Shown here in pieces: positions 34,791 to 43,794 of a stretch of DNA of 64,000 bases (positions are counted from its first letter, which is position 1; the number at the start of each line of letters is the position of its first letter). The notes under the pieces are model-generated. The model was not told the origin of the DNA. It saw only the letters and a list, made by a program, of their open reading frames with translations, and ran no database searches. A program made the translations under genes and the position numbers. The DNA comes from Gammaproteobacteria bacterium (GTDB taxonomy: Bacteria > Pseudomonadota > Gammaproteobacteria > JAABTG01), in the NCBI GenBank assembly GCA_034522055.1, contig JAXHLS010000002.1, positions 496,001 through 560,000 on the forward strand, read 5' to 3'.

Positions 34791-37700
34791 ACCTGGCCCG
34801 CGCCAGCGTGTGTCGCCCGGTGTTCACCGCCATGGTGACCCTGATGGTGGTGGTGCTGGGCTCCATGGCCCTCACCCGCCTGCAGATCGACCTCCTACCC
34901 AGCATCGAGCTCCCCACCCTCACGGTGCGCACCCAGTTCGACGGCGCCGACCCCATCGTGATGGAACGCCTGGTGACCCAGATCGTGGAGGAGGTGGTCG
35001 CCACCGTGCCCGGCGTGGAGGAGATGGTGTCCCAGTCCTACGAGGGCAACAGCAGCGTGCGGGTGAACTTCGGCTGGGGCACCGACATCGACACCGCGGC
35101 GGTGGACGTGCGCGCCACCCTCGAGGACGAGATCAGCGAGCTGCCCGACGACGTGGTGGGGCCGCGGGTCTCCAAGTTCGACGTGGACAGCTTTCCGGTG
35201 GTGCTGCTGGGGGTCTCCAGCTGGCTGGAACCGGTGGAGTTGACCCAGCTGGTGGAGGACCAGCTACGCTACCGCTTCGCCCGCCTGCCGGGGGTGGCAC
35301 AGGTGGATCCCTGGGGCGGCTTCAACCGCGAGGTGCGGGTGGAGCTGGACCCGGCCCGGGTAAACGCCCTGGGGCTGCCCCTCAACGACATCACCGAGGC
35401 CCTGCGCGATGCCAACCTCGACCTGCCGGCGGGCAAGATCGAGGAGGGCCAGCACGAGGTCACCCTGCGCGCCCCCGCCGAGTTCCGGGACCTGGACCAG
35501 ATCCGCGATACGGTCATCAGCCGCCGCGACGGCGTCACCGTCACCCTGGGCCAGATCGCCACGGTGCAGGACACCTACGAGAAGCTCTCCCGCATCATCC
35601 GCGTCAACGGCGAGCGCGGCCTGCGCCTGGCCATCCGCAAGCAGCCCGGGGCCAACACCGTGGAGGTGGCCCAGGCGGTGCTGGCCGAGGCCGAGGAAAT
35701 CAACCGCGCCTTTCCCCAGGTGCGGGTGGTGCCGGTGATCAACCAGGGCAACTTCATCGAGCGGGCCATCGCCAACGTGGCCCGCACCCTGCTCTACGGC
35801 GGCGTGCTGGCGGTGCTGGTGCTGCTGTTCTTCCTGCGGGACCTGCGCAGCACCCTGGTGATCTCCCTGGCCATCCCCATCTCCCTCATCGCCACCTTCG
35901 CCCTGCTGTTCTTCGGCGGCTTTACCCTGAACCTCATGTCCCTGGGGGGCCTCGCCCTGGGAGTGGGCATGATGGTGGACAGCTCCGTGGTGGTACTGGA
36001 GAACATCTTCCGCCACCACCGCGCCGACGGTGCCACGGCGGCCACCGCCGCGGTGGAGGGCACCGGCGAGGTGGCCTCGGCGGTGGTGGCCGGCACCCTC
36101 ACGACCCTGGTGATCTTCCTGCCCCTGGTGTTCGTGCGCGGGGTCTCCGGGGTGCTGTTCAAGGAGCTGGCTTACGTCATCATGTTCTCCCTGGCCTGCG
36201 CCCTGCTGGTGGCCCTGTCCCTGGTGCCCATGCTGGCATCGAGGCTACTGGCGAGCCCGCAGCCGCCCGGGGCCGGCGGCGGCCCGGACCGCCTGGCGGC
36301 CGGCATCGGTCGCGGCCTGGAGGCCCTGGAAAAAGGTTACGGGGCATTCCTCGAGACCGTGCTGGGATGGCGCTGGACCACCCTGCTGGTGGCCTTCGGC
36401 ATCTTCGGTGCCACCCTGCTGCTGGCGCCCCTGCTGGGCAGTGAGTTCATGCCCCCCAGCGACGAGGGCGAGGTGCGGGTGACCGGCGAGATGGACGTGG
36501 GCACCCGCCTCGAACTCGTCGACCACCAGGCCCGGCTCATGGAGCAGCTCATCTACGACGCCGTGCCCGAGGCCGAGTCCTCGGTGGTGAGTGTCACCGC
36601 CTCCGGCACCCGGGGCAGCACCAAGGCCCGGGCCGAGGTGCGCCTGTCCCTGGTGCCCGCCCGGGAGCGTGAGCGCTCCAACACCGCCATCGCCGCGGAT
36701 CTGCGGGAACGCCTGGAAGGCCGCATCCCGGGCATGAAGATCCGCACCCGCGCGCCCCAGGGCCAGTTCCTGCTGGAACGCCTGCTGCGCACCGACGAGG
36801 GTGTCACCGTGGAGGTGCGGGGCTTCGACCTCGACACCCTGGACCTGCTGGCCCACCAGGTGGTGGATAACATCGAGGACGTCCCCGGCATCACCGACGT
36901 GGAGTTCAGCCGCGAGGCCGGCATCCCCCAGCAGGAGATCGAGGTGGACCGGGGCAAGGTGGCAGATCTCGGCCTGGCGGTGCGGGACGTGGCCGAGGCC
37001 ATACAGATCGCCGTGGCGGGGTCCAAGGCGGGGGAGTACCGCGTGGCGGGCAATTCCTACCGCATCCTGGTGCAGCTCGAGGACGCCGAGCAGCGTTCCC
37101 TGGACGAGATCCTGGACCTCACCCTGCGCACCCCCGATGGCCAGCAGGTGGCCGTACGCAACCTGGTGACCACGAAGACCGGCCGCGGGCCGGTGACCAT
37201 CGGGCGCAAGGACCAGCAGCGCAAGATCACCGTCATCGGCAACGTCGCCGGGCGGGATCTCGGCTCGGTGGCCGCGGACGTGCAGCAGCGCCTGGAGCGC
37301 ATCGCCCGCCCCGTGGGCTATGACCTCAACATCGAGGGCAACTTCGAGGAGCAGCAGAAGGCCTTCGACGAGATGGTGGTGTCCCTGGTGCTGGCCCTGG
37401 TGCTGGTCTACATGGTGCTGGCCTCCCAGTACGAGTCCTTCGGCGACCCCCTCATCGTCATGTTCACGGTGCCCCTGGCGGCCATCGGCGTCATCCTGAC
37501 GCTGTTCCTCACCGACACCACCCTCAATCTGCAGTCCGGCATCGGCTGCATCATGCTGGCGGGCATCGTGGTGAACAACGCCATCCTGCTGGTGGACCAG
37601 GCCGGCCGCCTGCGCCGCGGCGGCATGGCCACCAACGAGGCGGTGGCCGAGGCCGGCCGGCGCCGCCTGCGCCCCGTGCTCATGACCAGCCTCACCACCA

Positions 37701-37888
37701 TCCTCGCCCTCATGCCCCTGGCCCTGGGGATCGGTGAGGGCACCGACGCCCAGGCCCCCCTGGCCCGCGTGGTGGTGGGCGGCCTCGCCTCCTCCGCCCT
37801 CATCACCCTGGCGGTGATCCCCGTGGTCTACTCCCTGTTCCACCGCGGCGGGCGCCGCCGCCCGGCCGGGGATGCGGTGCCGGCGTAG
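34787..37888 (+). CDS. RND-family efflux pump permease (HAE1-like)
   Basis: 1,033 residues, typical length for AcrB/MdtB relatives. The first helix begins at the N-terminus ([18 protein letters not shown]). Two large periplasmic loops and two six-helix bundles follow, with conserved segments [24 protein letters not shown] and [20 protein letters not shown]. It is a proton-driven exporter working with the adaptor encoded just upstream. The substrate is not predictable from sequence. The last ~120 bases of the gene, together with a REP palindrome, are duplicated at 38.7 kb. Confidence 0.93.
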   Translation: MNLARASVCRPVFTAMVTLMVVVLGSMALTRLQIDLLPSIELPTLTVRTQFDGADPIVMERLVTQIVEEVVATVPGVEEMVSQSYEGNSSVRVNFGWGTDIDTAAVDVRATLEDEISELPDDVVGPRVSKFDVDSFPVVLLGVSSWLEPVELTQLVEDQLRYRFARLPGVAQVDPWGGFNREVRVELDPARVNALGLPLNDITEALRDANLDLPAGKIEEGQHEVTLRAPAEFRDLDQIRDTVISRRDGVTVTLGQIATVQDTYEKLSRIIRVNGERGLRLAIRKQPGANTVEVAQAVLAEAEEINRAFPQVRVVPVINQGNFIERAIANVARTLLYGGVLAVLVLLFFLRDLRSTLVISLAIPISLIATFALLFFGGFTLNLMSLGGLALGVGMMVDSSVVVLENIFRHHRADGATAATAAVEGTGEVASAVVAGTLTTLVIFLPLVFVRGVSGVLFKELAYVIMFSLACALLVALSLVPMLASRLLASPQPPGAGGGPDRLAAGIGRGLEALEKGYGAFLETVLGWRWTTLLVAFGIFGATLLLAPLLGSEFMPPSDEGEVRVTGEMDVGTRLELVDHQARLMEQLIYDAVPEAESSVVSVTASGTRGSTKARAEVRLSLVPARERERSNTAIAADLRERLEGRIPGMKIRTRAPQGQFLLERLLRTDEGVTVEVRGFDLDTLDLLAHQVVDNIEDVPGITDVEFSREAGIPQQEIEVDRGKVADLGLAVRDVAEAIQIAVAGSKAGEYRVAGNSYRILVQLEDAEQRSLDEILDLTLRTPDGQQVAVRNLVTTKTGRGPVTIGRKDQQRKITVIGNVAGRDLGSVAADVQQRLERIARPVGYDLNIEGNFEEQQKAFDEMVVSLVLALVLVYMVLASQYESFGDPLIVMFTVPLAAIGVILTLFLTDTTLNLQSGIGCIMLAGIVVNNAILLVDQAGRLRRGGMATNEAVAEAGRRRLRPVLMTSLTTILALMPLALGIGEGTDAQAPLARVVVGGLASSALITLAVIPVVYSLFHRGGRRRPAGDAVPA

Positions 37889-37919
37889 GGCCGTCGGCTG
37901 CCAGGAGCAGCCGACCTAC
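37769..37919 (+). repeat. Direct repeat, left copy (RND pump 3' end)
   Basis: The last 120 bp of the RND pump gene and the adjoining REP palindrome recur at 38699-38849 exactly 930 bp downstream, with about five differences in 151 bp. The toxin-antitoxin pair lies between the two copies. Confidence 0.9.
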
Positions 37920-38173
37920 GCCAAGGCCCGCCCGTAGGTCGGTTGCTCCCGGCAACCGACATCCGCGCCGGCAAACCGCCGGGGTCCGGTCGGGGTTCCT
38001 CCTGAATCCTGTCATGGAGTAACTTGACCCCAAATGGGGGTTATTCTTATACGTAACTGGAGTGTTCGTTCGTTTCTGGAACACGCCCTTACACGGTACA
38101 GGTAAACACGAACCTGGATGCATTACCCGACGATCAGGCCGTTAACGCTTAAGAGCGATTGAAGGAGACCACC
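37889..38173. other. Gap between RND pump and antitoxin with REP palindromes
   Basis: 285 bp without a convincing gene. It holds two 9-bp palindromes with 5-nt loops: GTCGGCTGC...GCAGCCGAC at 37893-37915 and GTCGGTTGC...GCAACCGAC at 37938-37960. An AT-richer stretch (38030-38130) likely holds the toxin-antitoxin promoter; it includes CCCCAAATGGGGG near 38027-38039, a short dyad. Confidence 0.6.
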
Positions 38174-38353
38174 ATGCAACCCGTCAAACAGGACGCCCTG
38201 GAGACCATTGATAAACTGCCCGATGACACCGACATGGACGAGATCATGTACCAGCTCTATGTGCTGGATAAAATCCGCAAGGGTCAAGTGGCCGCCGAAC
38301 AGGGCAAAACCACCGCCAGCGAGAATTTGAAGCGCGAGATCGATACATGGTGA
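38174..38353 (+). CDS. Antitoxin of a RelE/ParE-type toxin-antitoxin pair
   Basis: 59 residues from ATG 38174, preceded by AAGGAG at a good distance. The sequence (ALETIDKLPDDTDMDEIMYQ, LYVLDKIRKGQVAAEQGKTT, then LKREIDTW) matches the small antitoxins often found before ParE/RelE toxins in gammaproteobacteria and cyanobacteria. The Asp/Glu-rich N-terminal helix and the GKTTASENLKRE tail fit toxin wrapping. No classical DNA-binding fold is evident. It overlaps the toxin gene by 7 bases. Autoregulation is expected for such pairs, and an AT-rich promoter region lies upstream. Confidence 0.85.
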   Translation: MQPVKQDALETIDKLPDDTDMDEIMYQLYVLDKIRKGQVAAEQGKTTASENLKREIDTW

Positions 38354-38640
38354 TCTGGTCGGACCCGGCCAAAGCTGACCTGCGCGCTATTCACGACTTC
38401 ATCGCCCACGACTCGGCGCACTACGCCAGGAAGGTCACCCAGGATATCGTGATCAGAACCGATGGGCTTGATGAACTGCCACGCTGGGGGAAGATGGTGC
38501 CGGAACTCGGCAGTGAGACCATCCGCGAGTTGTCGCTTTACTCCTATCGCATCCTCTACGAAATCAAGGCACCGGACATCGTCGTGCTGGCCGTGATCCA
38601 CAAAAGAAGAGATTTGCAGCCGGAGATGATTGAACGCTAA
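38347..38640 (+). CDS. RelE/ParE-family toxin
   Basis: 97 residues. The fold signature of the superfamily is clear: MVIWSDPAKADLRAIHDFIA, YARKVTQDIVIRTDGLDELPRWGKMVPELG and the C-terminal YSYRILYEIKAPDIVVLAVIHKRRDL. These match ParE-like proteins with the conserved tyrosine and arginine in YRILYE. ParE members poison gyrase and RelE members cut mRNA; the sequence alone does not decide, but the RRDL-type end leans to ParE. The start overlaps the antitoxin stop. The pair lies inside a 930-bp duplication unit. Confidence 0.88.
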   Translation: MVIWSDPAKADLRAIHDFIAHDSAHYARKVTQDIVIRTDGLDELPRWGKMVPELGSETIRELSLYSYRILYEIKAPDIVVLAVIHKRRDLQPEMIER

Positions 38641-38698
38641 CCCCCGCACAGGACAAACGGCTAAAACAACAAGCGCCGCATAGCGGGATGTGGGCGGA

Positions 38699-38849
38699 GT
38701 GGTGGTGGGCGGCCTCGCCTCCTCCGCCCTCATCACCCTGGCGGTGATCCCCGCGGTCTACTCCCTGTTCCACCGCGGCGGGCGCCGCCGCCCGGCCGGG
38801 GATGCGGTGCCGGCGTAGGTCCGTCGGCTGCCGGGAGCAGCCGAGCTAC
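38699..38849 (+). repeat. Direct repeat, right copy (RND pump 3' end, promoterless remnant)
   Basis: A copy of the last ~120 bp of the RND pump gene, including its stop codon and a degenerate REP palindrome (38823-38845). Only the C-terminal ~39 codons are present, so it is a gene fragment. Recombination between this copy and the left one would excise the toxin-antitoxin pair and leave an intact pump gene. Confidence 0.9.
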
Positions 38850-38877
38850 ACCCCTCTCCGCACGTACAGCGGCCGGC

Positions 38878-40224
38878 TCATGGGCCGCCCGGCGCCTTGA
38901 TGCGATTGCCCAGATCGGCGGGGGCATGAAAAACGAAGGCCCGCCCCCGCTTTCCCTGATCCAGCAACCCGAGTTCAGCCAGTTTCTGCAGGTCGGTACG
39001 TGCAGTCTGGGTCGTGACACGATGAGAACGTTGATGACTCTTGACCGTATAACCATGGCCGGCATGGCGCAGGGCATGACTCAGCAACGCCATCTGACGA
39101 TGGTTGAATCGGTCGGCCAGACGAGGCGCATGGCGGAGGAGGTTTTCGGCGCTCTGCTGTTCGCGGATCTTCCGGTTGAGATACTCGTGCAGCCCATCGA
39201 TGGCCTTCTGAATGATCCGCAGATGGTAGAGCACGAAGTAGGTCGCATCGTTATCGTCGGTTTCGGTGTGCAGGTAGGCTCGGGCATACCGGGCCGGGGC
39301 CTGCACCAGCAGGCGCGAGATGGACAGGTACTCCATCAGCCAGTATCCCGACCGCACCATACTCCAGTAGAACAGGGCGCGAGCCGTACGGCCGTTACCG
39401 TCGACGAAGGGGTGATCGTAGCCGAGCATGAAATGTACCAGGATGGCTCGAATGACGGGGTGCACAAAAGGTTCTTGGTCATATTCCCGGTTGGCGAAGG
39501 CACAGAGGCGCTCCAGGCGCGCCCCCAGGCTGGCGGCTGCGGGCGGTTCGTGAAGTACCGCTGTCCCGGTGGGATCCGTGACGACGATGCGCTCGTCGGC
39601 ACGGCGGAAGCGACCGGCGGCAGCGGGGTCATCCAGGGTGTCGCCGGTGGCCATGCGGTGTAGTTCCAGGATACGGGCGGGCGTGAACGGCTCGTTCCTG
39701 ATCTGCCGGATCTCCTCCATCACCAGGTAGTTGTTCACGATCATCCGTTCGCTGCGATCCCGAGGCTTGCGTCCACTGCGCAGCATGTTCCGCGCTTCTT
39801 CCCCGGTAGTGGACGCCCCCTCGAGCTGGCTCGAAGTGATGGCCTCTTCCATCAGCGAACTGACCAGATAGCGATCGCGATCTTCTCCGGACACGACCTG
39901 CCGTTCCATGGCGATCTCGCCGGCCGCGTGCCGGTCGATCTCGTGCAAGGCCTCGAGTACCGCATCGGGCATGACGAAGACCATCGGGTGGTCATATTTG
40001 TCTACTAGCGGAAGGGGTTTCTCCATGCCGCGGCGGGCCATCTTGAGGCCGGCCCACCACTCTTCGTGGCTGAGTCCCTCCGGCGGATTACGGTGACGCA
40101 GTTCATCCCAATGCAGATAAAGCCCCTCGTGGGTGGGCGACATACCGAATAGTTCCGTGAAGCGCTGCGCACCGACCTGCTGCATCAGTATTTCGAATTT
40201 CGGCGGTGTCAGGGGTATCTTCAT
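38878..40224 (-). CDS. Fic-family protein with C-terminal winged helix
   Basis: 448 residues. The Fic core motif is intact: HPFVDGNGRTAR, giving the catalytic His and the anion-binding Gly-Asn-Gly-Arg. The N-terminal inhibitory helix motif SSQLEG is also present, marking a class II, self-inhibited enzyme. The C-terminus resembles a winged-helix domain (HRVTTQTARTDLQKLAELGLLDQGKRGRAFVF). Fic enzymes mostly transfer AMP from ATP to Tyr, Ser or Thr of target proteins. The target here is unknown. Two matching 21-bp dyads lie 45 and 128 bp upstream of the start, which with the DNA-binding tail suggests autoregulation. Confidence 0.92.
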   Translation of the reverse strand: MKIPLTPPKFEILMQQVGAQRFTELFGMSPTHEGLYLHWDELRHRNPPEGLSHEEWWAGLKMARRGMEKPLPLVDKYDHPMVFVMPDAVLEALHEIDRHAAGEIAMERQVVSGEDRDRYLVSSLMEEAITSSQLEGASTTGEEARNMLRSGRKPRDRSERMIVNNYLVMEEIRQIRNEPFTPARILELHRMATGDTLDDPAAAGRFRRADERIVVTDPTGTAVLHEPPAAASLGARLERLCAFANREYDQEPFVHPVIRAILVHFMLGYDHPFVDGNGRTARALFYWSMVRSGYWLMEYLSISRLLVQAPARYARAYLHTETDDNDATYFVLYHLRIIQKAIDGLHEYLNRKIREQQSAENLLRHAPRLADRFNHRQMALLSHALRHAGHGYTVKSHQRSHRVTTQTARTDLQKLAELGLLDQGKRGRAFVFHAPADLGNRIKAPGGP

Positions 40225-40268
40225 GCGGCCATGGGGTAAGTCGCAGGTCCGCTGCCCGCGGGTAAAAA

Positions 40269-40289
40269 GCTAATTTTGTATAAGTTAGC
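40269..40289. promoter_or_regulatory. Operator-like 21-bp dyad 1 upstream of fic
   Basis: Pattern GCTAATTT-n5-TAAGTTAGC, an imperfect inverted repeat. It matches the second dyad at 16 of 21 positions with identical outer halves (GCTAA and TTAGC). It lies 45 bp upstream of the Fic start codon, in the region where the promoter is expected. Confidence 0.6.
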
Positions 40290-40341
40290 ATTTAATTGGC
40301 CCCATTCAATCGGCCATTAGCCATGATTATCCGGTCCATGG

Positions 40342-40372
40342 GCACTTAAGTGCTAATTTATCTTAAATTAGC
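40342..40372. promoter_or_regulatory. Operator-like 21-bp dyad 2 with adjoining palindrome
   Basis: GCTAATTTA-TCT-TAAATTAGC at 40352-40372 is a perfect 9-bp inverted repeat. The palindrome GCACTTAAGTGC at 40342-40353 overlaps its left end. Its centre is 83 bp from that of dyad 1, near eight helical turns. Confidence 0.65.
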
Positions 40373-40464
40373 ACTAAATTAACCCTTGACTCTCAGGCCC
40401 CGGCAGGGGAACGGGGCTGGAACGTGCGGCAGGATCTGTTCGGGCCCAGGGGCAACCGGCCGGG

Positions 40465-40584
40465 GCCCGCCACCCGTCCGCCAGACTGGGCAGCCATGCC
40501 AGGGCCCGGGAACCCAGGCGCGGTGCTGTCTCGACGCACAGCTTGACTCAGAGTCCCGCGACCATGAGCGCATGGAGTTCGTAG
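40465..40584 (-). pseudogene. Remnant of the neighbouring GT2 glycosyltransferase gene
   Basis: Bases 40465-40565 align to 41815-41915, the 3' part of the GT2 gene, with most positions matching. Bases 40567-40584 then match 42230-42246, further inside that gene. So about 315 bp are missing between the two parts. No start, stop or catalytic region remains. It is a decayed partial copy on the same strand as the intact gene. Confidence 0.75.
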
Positions 40585-40627
40585 TGGGACTGTCGGCTGC
40601 CAGGAGCAGCCGACTCACGCCCCTGGA

Positions 40628-41149
40628 TCAGGGAACGCCCACCTCGGCAGACACACGGACCAGCAGGGCCGAGAAGAATGCCCGGTCCGCGGCATCGAGG
40701 TCGTGGTGGCCGGCCAGGAACTCGCCCACCTCGAGCGCCGAGCATCGCCCCATCAACCTGCCGTCCTCCCTGGTGAGGGACTCCCGCACGAAGTCGGCGG
40801 CGGAGCCATGACACTGGCTGCACTCGTTCATGAAGCGCGGTGGTGAGGTGGCCTGGGCGAGCAACATGCGGTAGAGACCGTCGGCGTCCTGGCCCTGGGC
40901 GTAGTGATGACCCATGAATTCCTTGATATCCCGCGCGGGGCGACCCCGCAGCTCGCCGTCCTCCACCGCGAGCCAGGCGCGGGCGAATTCGCCTGAATGG
41001 CCGTGGCATTCCGCGCAGCGGTCATCCCACATCCGGTGCAGATCACTGGCTGCGGCACCCGGCATAGCCAACACGGCACCGCACCCGATGCCTATCGCCC
41101 AGCGCCGAATAAGTGCCGGTGAGAAAAACAACCGATTGATAATCTTCAT
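40628..41149 (-). CDS. Periplasmic dihaem c-type cytochrome
   Basis: 173 residues from ATG 41149; an upstream ATG at 41212 would add a weak 21-residue extension before the signal peptide. The export signal is LIRRWAIGIGCGAVLAMPGAAA. Two haem-binding motifs are visible, CAECH at residues 45-49 and CSQCH at 110-114, in two similar halves (WDDRCAECHGHSGEFAR, MNECSQCHGSAADFVR). This suggests an internal duplication. It should carry electrons in the periplasm. The redox partner is unknown; the next gene upstream is a membrane thioredoxin. Confidence 0.85.
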   Translation of the reverse strand: MKIINRLFFSPALIRRWAIGIGCGAVLAMPGAAASDLHRMWDDRCAECHGHSGEFARAWLAVEDGELRGRPARDIKEFMGHHYAQGQDADGLYRMLLAQATSPPRFMNECSQCHGSAADFVRESLTREDGRLMGRCSALEVGEFLAGHHDLDAADRAFFSALLVRVSAEVGVP

Positions 41150-41221
41150 GTTCCGCTTGACCGTCGAGCGAGTGACAATAGCTAATATAGGCGTGATTGG
41201 CCGCCACATCATCTCTCCGCA

Positions 41222-41767
41222 TCACCCCCACCCCGCCAGCCACAGCCGCAGCCGCAGGCCCCAGGCGCTGGTGTAGCCGCGGGTGACGAAGCGGATATGG
41301 CCGTCGCCGTCCAGCACGAACACCGCCGGCACGCCGCGCACGCCGTAGCGTCCGGCGAGGACGCCCGTGGCATCGGCGATGGCGGGCCAGTCCAGACCGG
41401 CCTCCTCCAGATAGGCCGCCACCTCCGAAGCCGGCCCGGAATGCAGCGCCACCGTGACCCCCGGGTGGTCGGCGAGGATGCCGTCCATGGCGCCCTGGCT
41501 GGCGGCGCACAGGGGGCACCACTCGGCCCAGAAGTAGATCAACGACGGACGCCCCTGGAGGGCGGCGAGGGAGAAGGACCGGCCGTCGGTGAGGGTGGCG
41601 GCGATGGCGGGCGCGGGGCCACGGGCCGCGTCCCGGGTCATGAAGCGCTCCACCCCCAGCAGGATGACCACCAGCAATAACAGCTCACCCGCCAGGACGG
41701 TGAGCCGGCGCGGCGTCAGGCGACCGCGCAGCCAGGCCCCGGCACGCCGGCGCTCATCAGGCGCCAT
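41222..41767 (-). CDS. Membrane-anchored thioredoxin-like protein (ScsD/TlpA type)
   Basis: 181 residues from ATG 41767, overlapping the stop of the glycosyltransferase gene by 11 bases. One N-terminal membrane helix (LTVLAGELLLLVVILLGV) places the thioredoxin domain in the periplasm. The active site is WCPLC (Cys84, Cys87), and the cis-Pro region reads GVRGVPAVFVLD. It resembles ScsD and TlpA proteins, which reduce disulfides in copper stress or cytochrome c maturation. A dihaem cytochrome lies directly downstream, so a role in its maturation is plausible but inferred. Confidence 0.88.
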   Translation of the reverse strand: MAPDERRRAGAWLRGRLTPRRLTVLAGELLLLVVILLGVERFMTRDAARGPAPAIAATLTDGRSFSLAALQGRPSLIYFWAEWCPLCAASQGAMDGILADHPGVTVALHSGPASEVAAYLEEAGLDWPAIADATGVLAGRYGVRGVPAVFVLDGDGHIRFVTRGYTSAWGLRLRLWLAGWG

Positions 41768-42800
41768 GACCGCGCCCCTCCGGTCGCCCCCGGTAGGCCG
41801 CAAGGGCCGTCGGCGCCCGCCACCAGCCCGCCAGGCGGGGCAGCCATGCCAGGGCCCGGGGCCCCAGGCGCGGCACCGCCTCGACGCACAGCTTGACCCA
41901 GATCGCCGCCACCATGGCATCCAGGGCCCGGGGATCGTAACGCCCCACGGCCCGGTTCGCGGCCCGGATCCCCTCCAGCCACGCCCGGGCCCAGGCCAGA
42001 TAGTCCTCGTCCAGGCCCCCTTCCAGGTGGCGGACGCGCCACAGGGCGTAGTGGCGCGCGAGGTCGTCGTCACCGGGCTCGAGCCCGAGGGCACGGAGTT
42101 CCGCGGCCATGATGGCCAGTTTCCTTTCCCGGCCGAGTTCCCAGGTGGCACGCGTGAAGCGGCCCTCGTGCTGGCGCGCGTAGACCAGCACCTCCGGCAG
42201 GTTGGCCAGCCGGTGATGCACCGCCATGCGGGCATGGAGCTCGTAGTCCTGGCAGCGGGTGAAGGCCTCGTCGTAGCCGTACTCCCGGGCCACGGCCGTG
42301 CGCAGCATCACCGAGCGGTTGCGCAGGGCGCAGCGGAACAGCAGATGCACGTCCACGTCGGCCGCCCGCAGGGGCTCACGACGCACCCGGAGGCGGCGCC
42401 GACCGCCCGCATCCACATCCCGGCCCCAGGTCCCCACCACGGCGTGGTCGGGATGGGCGTCGAGAAACGCCACCTGACGCTCCAGGCGCCGGGGATGACA
42501 GAGGTCGTCGCTGTCCAGGTTGGCCAGGTACTTGCCCCGGGCCAGCTCCAGGGCATGGTTGCGGGTACGCGGGATCCCCTGGTTCTGCTCATGGCGGGCG
42601 ATGACGATGCGCGAGTCGTGGAAGGCCTCCACCACGGCCACCGTGCCATCGCTGGAACCGTCGTCGATCACCAGCAACTCGAAGTCGGTGAAGGTCTGGG
42701 CGAGCACGCTGGTGACGGCGGCCGCGATGTGCGCCTCGCGATTGTAGGTGGGGATGAACACCGTGACCCGCGGTGCCCGGGAGCCTCCCTTCACAGACAT
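41757..42800 (-). CDS. Family 2 glycosyltransferase
   Basis: 347 residues. A GT-A fold is clear from VTVFIPTYNREAHIAAAVTS, FELLVIDDGSSDGT, RTRNHALELARGKYLANLDSDD (the DxD metal site) and ERQVAFLDAHPDHAVVGTWG. It should transfer a sugar from a nucleotide donor. No membrane helix is seen. Its 3' end overlaps the thioredoxin gene. It is divergent from the kinase-like gene at 42887. A decayed partial copy lies at 40.5 kb. Neighbouring glycan genes suggest a role in lipopolysaccharide or surface polysaccharide. Confidence 0.9.
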   Translation of the reverse strand: MSVKGGSRAPRVTVFIPTYNREAHIAAAVTSVLAQTFTDFELLVIDDGSSDGTVAVVEAFHDSRIVIARHEQNQGIPRTRNHALELARGKYLANLDSDDLCHPRRLERQVAFLDAHPDHAVVGTWGRDVDAGGRRRLRVRREPLRAADVDVHLLFRCALRNRSVMLRTAVAREYGYDEAFTRCQDYELHARMAVHHRLANLPEVLVYARQHEGRFTRATWELGRERKLAIMAAELRALGLEPGDDDLARHYALWRVRHLEGGLDEDYLAWARAWLEGIRAANRAVGRYDPRALDAMVAAIWVKLCVEAVPRLGPRALAWLPRLAGWWRAPTALAAYRGRPEGRGHGA

Positions 42801-42886
42801 GGCGCCGATGGGGCCGCGGGGCGGCCTCTACGCGGTGCCGGCACGACGCTATACTGTCGCCCCTTTGCCGGCCGGGTCTTCATCCC

Positions 42887-43711
42887 ATGCAACGATTTCG
42901 ATTTCACCAGTCCTCCGCCTATGGGGGTTGGCACCGCTTGCGGGCGGTGCTGCTGCGGATCCGCGGCGGCGGCATGGGGAAGTCCCAGCGCCTGTATTTC
43001 GTCACCCTCAATGGCCACCGCTACAAACGGTTGATCCTACAGGATTCCAGTACGGCCCGGGGTTTGGAGGCGCGCCTGGAACGGCTGGGCTTCGGGCCTG
43101 CCTTTCCCCGTGTGGTGACCCGCTATGAGAACGAGCTGTGGCTGGAGTTCGTGGACGGCCGGGCCGTGACCGCCGCGGACCCGACCCTGGTGGAGGCGGT
43201 GGCGGGTTTCTATGCCGCCCTGCATCACGACGGCCCCCGGCTGGCAACCCTCGAGGACAGTCGCCTGCTTCTGCGCCTGGGCCGGGACCTCGACTTCCTG
43301 CACCAGGCCGGGGTCCTGGACCACGAGCGCCGTACCCACCTGAAGGAGGCCGCCCACCGCCTGGCGCCCGCGACCCTGTGGATGGGCCTGGACTACGTGG
43401 ACCCGGTGCTCAAGAACTTCGTGCTGCGGGATGACGGTGCCGGCCTGTGTGCCGTGGATGCCGAGAGCCTGGTGGATGACCATCCCCTCGGTAGCGGTAT
43501 CGCCAAGGCCCTGATCCACTGGCTGCGGCCCTGGGAAGAGGACTTCTGGGGTCACTTCGAGGCCGCGGGCGGACCCGCCATCCGCGAGGCCTTCCCCTTC
43601 GTGGAACTCTGCTTCGTCGCCCGCTGGACCAAGACCAAGGTGCTTACCGGCAAACACAAGGTGGTTGATCCGCGTCACTTCGAACCATTCCTTGTAACCC
43701 CATCCGGCTGA
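42887..43711 (+). CDS. Kinase-fold (LPS core kinase/APH-like) protein
   Basis: 274 residues from ATG 42887. The fold looks like the protein-kinase/APH superfamily: an N-terminal lobe with HRYKRLILQDSSTARGLEAR, a hinge around ENELWLEFVDGR, and a C-lobe catalytic loop DYVDPVLKNFVLRDD followed by LCAVDAESL, which corresponds to the metal-binding DFG position. This resembles lipopolysaccharide core kinases and Kdo kinase more than antibiotic kinases. The classic HxD is replaced by DYVDP, so catalytic activity is not certain. It sits among glycosyltransferases, which supports a role in surface-glycan modification. Confidence 0.65.
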   Translation: MQRFRFHQSSAYGGWHRLRAVLLRIRGGGMGKSQRLYFVTLNGHRYKRLILQDSSTARGLEARLERLGFGPAFPRVVTRYENELWLEFVDGRAVTAADPTLVEAVAGFYAALHHDGPRLATLEDSRLLLRLGRDLDFLHQAGVLDHERRTHLKEAAHRLAPATLWMGLDYVDPVLKNFVLRDDGAGLCAVDAESLVDDHPLGSGIAKALIHWLRPWEEDFWGHFEAAGGPAIREAFPFVELCFVARWTKTKVLTGKHKVVDPRHFEPFLVTPSG

Positions 43712-43794
43712 AGTCCAAGGCATGGGTTCCATGCCCCGGCACTGGCCAAACCTCGACGGGGGCGAGGGCCACAGCCCGTGGGTTGCCCCGTCGC

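Larger units (their letters stand above)
40225..40627. other. Gene-free stretch: Fic control region, gene remnant and REP palindrome
   Basis: About 400 bp between Fic and the cytochrome gene. The first half (40260-40385) is strikingly AT-rich and contains two 21-bp dyads and a 12-bp palindrome. The second half holds a decayed glycosyltransferase fragment (40465-40584) and a REP palindrome GTCGGCTGC-CAGGA-GCAGCCGAC at 40592-40614. No intact gene is seen. Confidence 0.65.

Noticed and set aside
40379-40618. 79-codon minus-strand frame
   Set aside because: It is the translation in another frame of the decayed glycosyltransferase fragment plus a REP palindrome.
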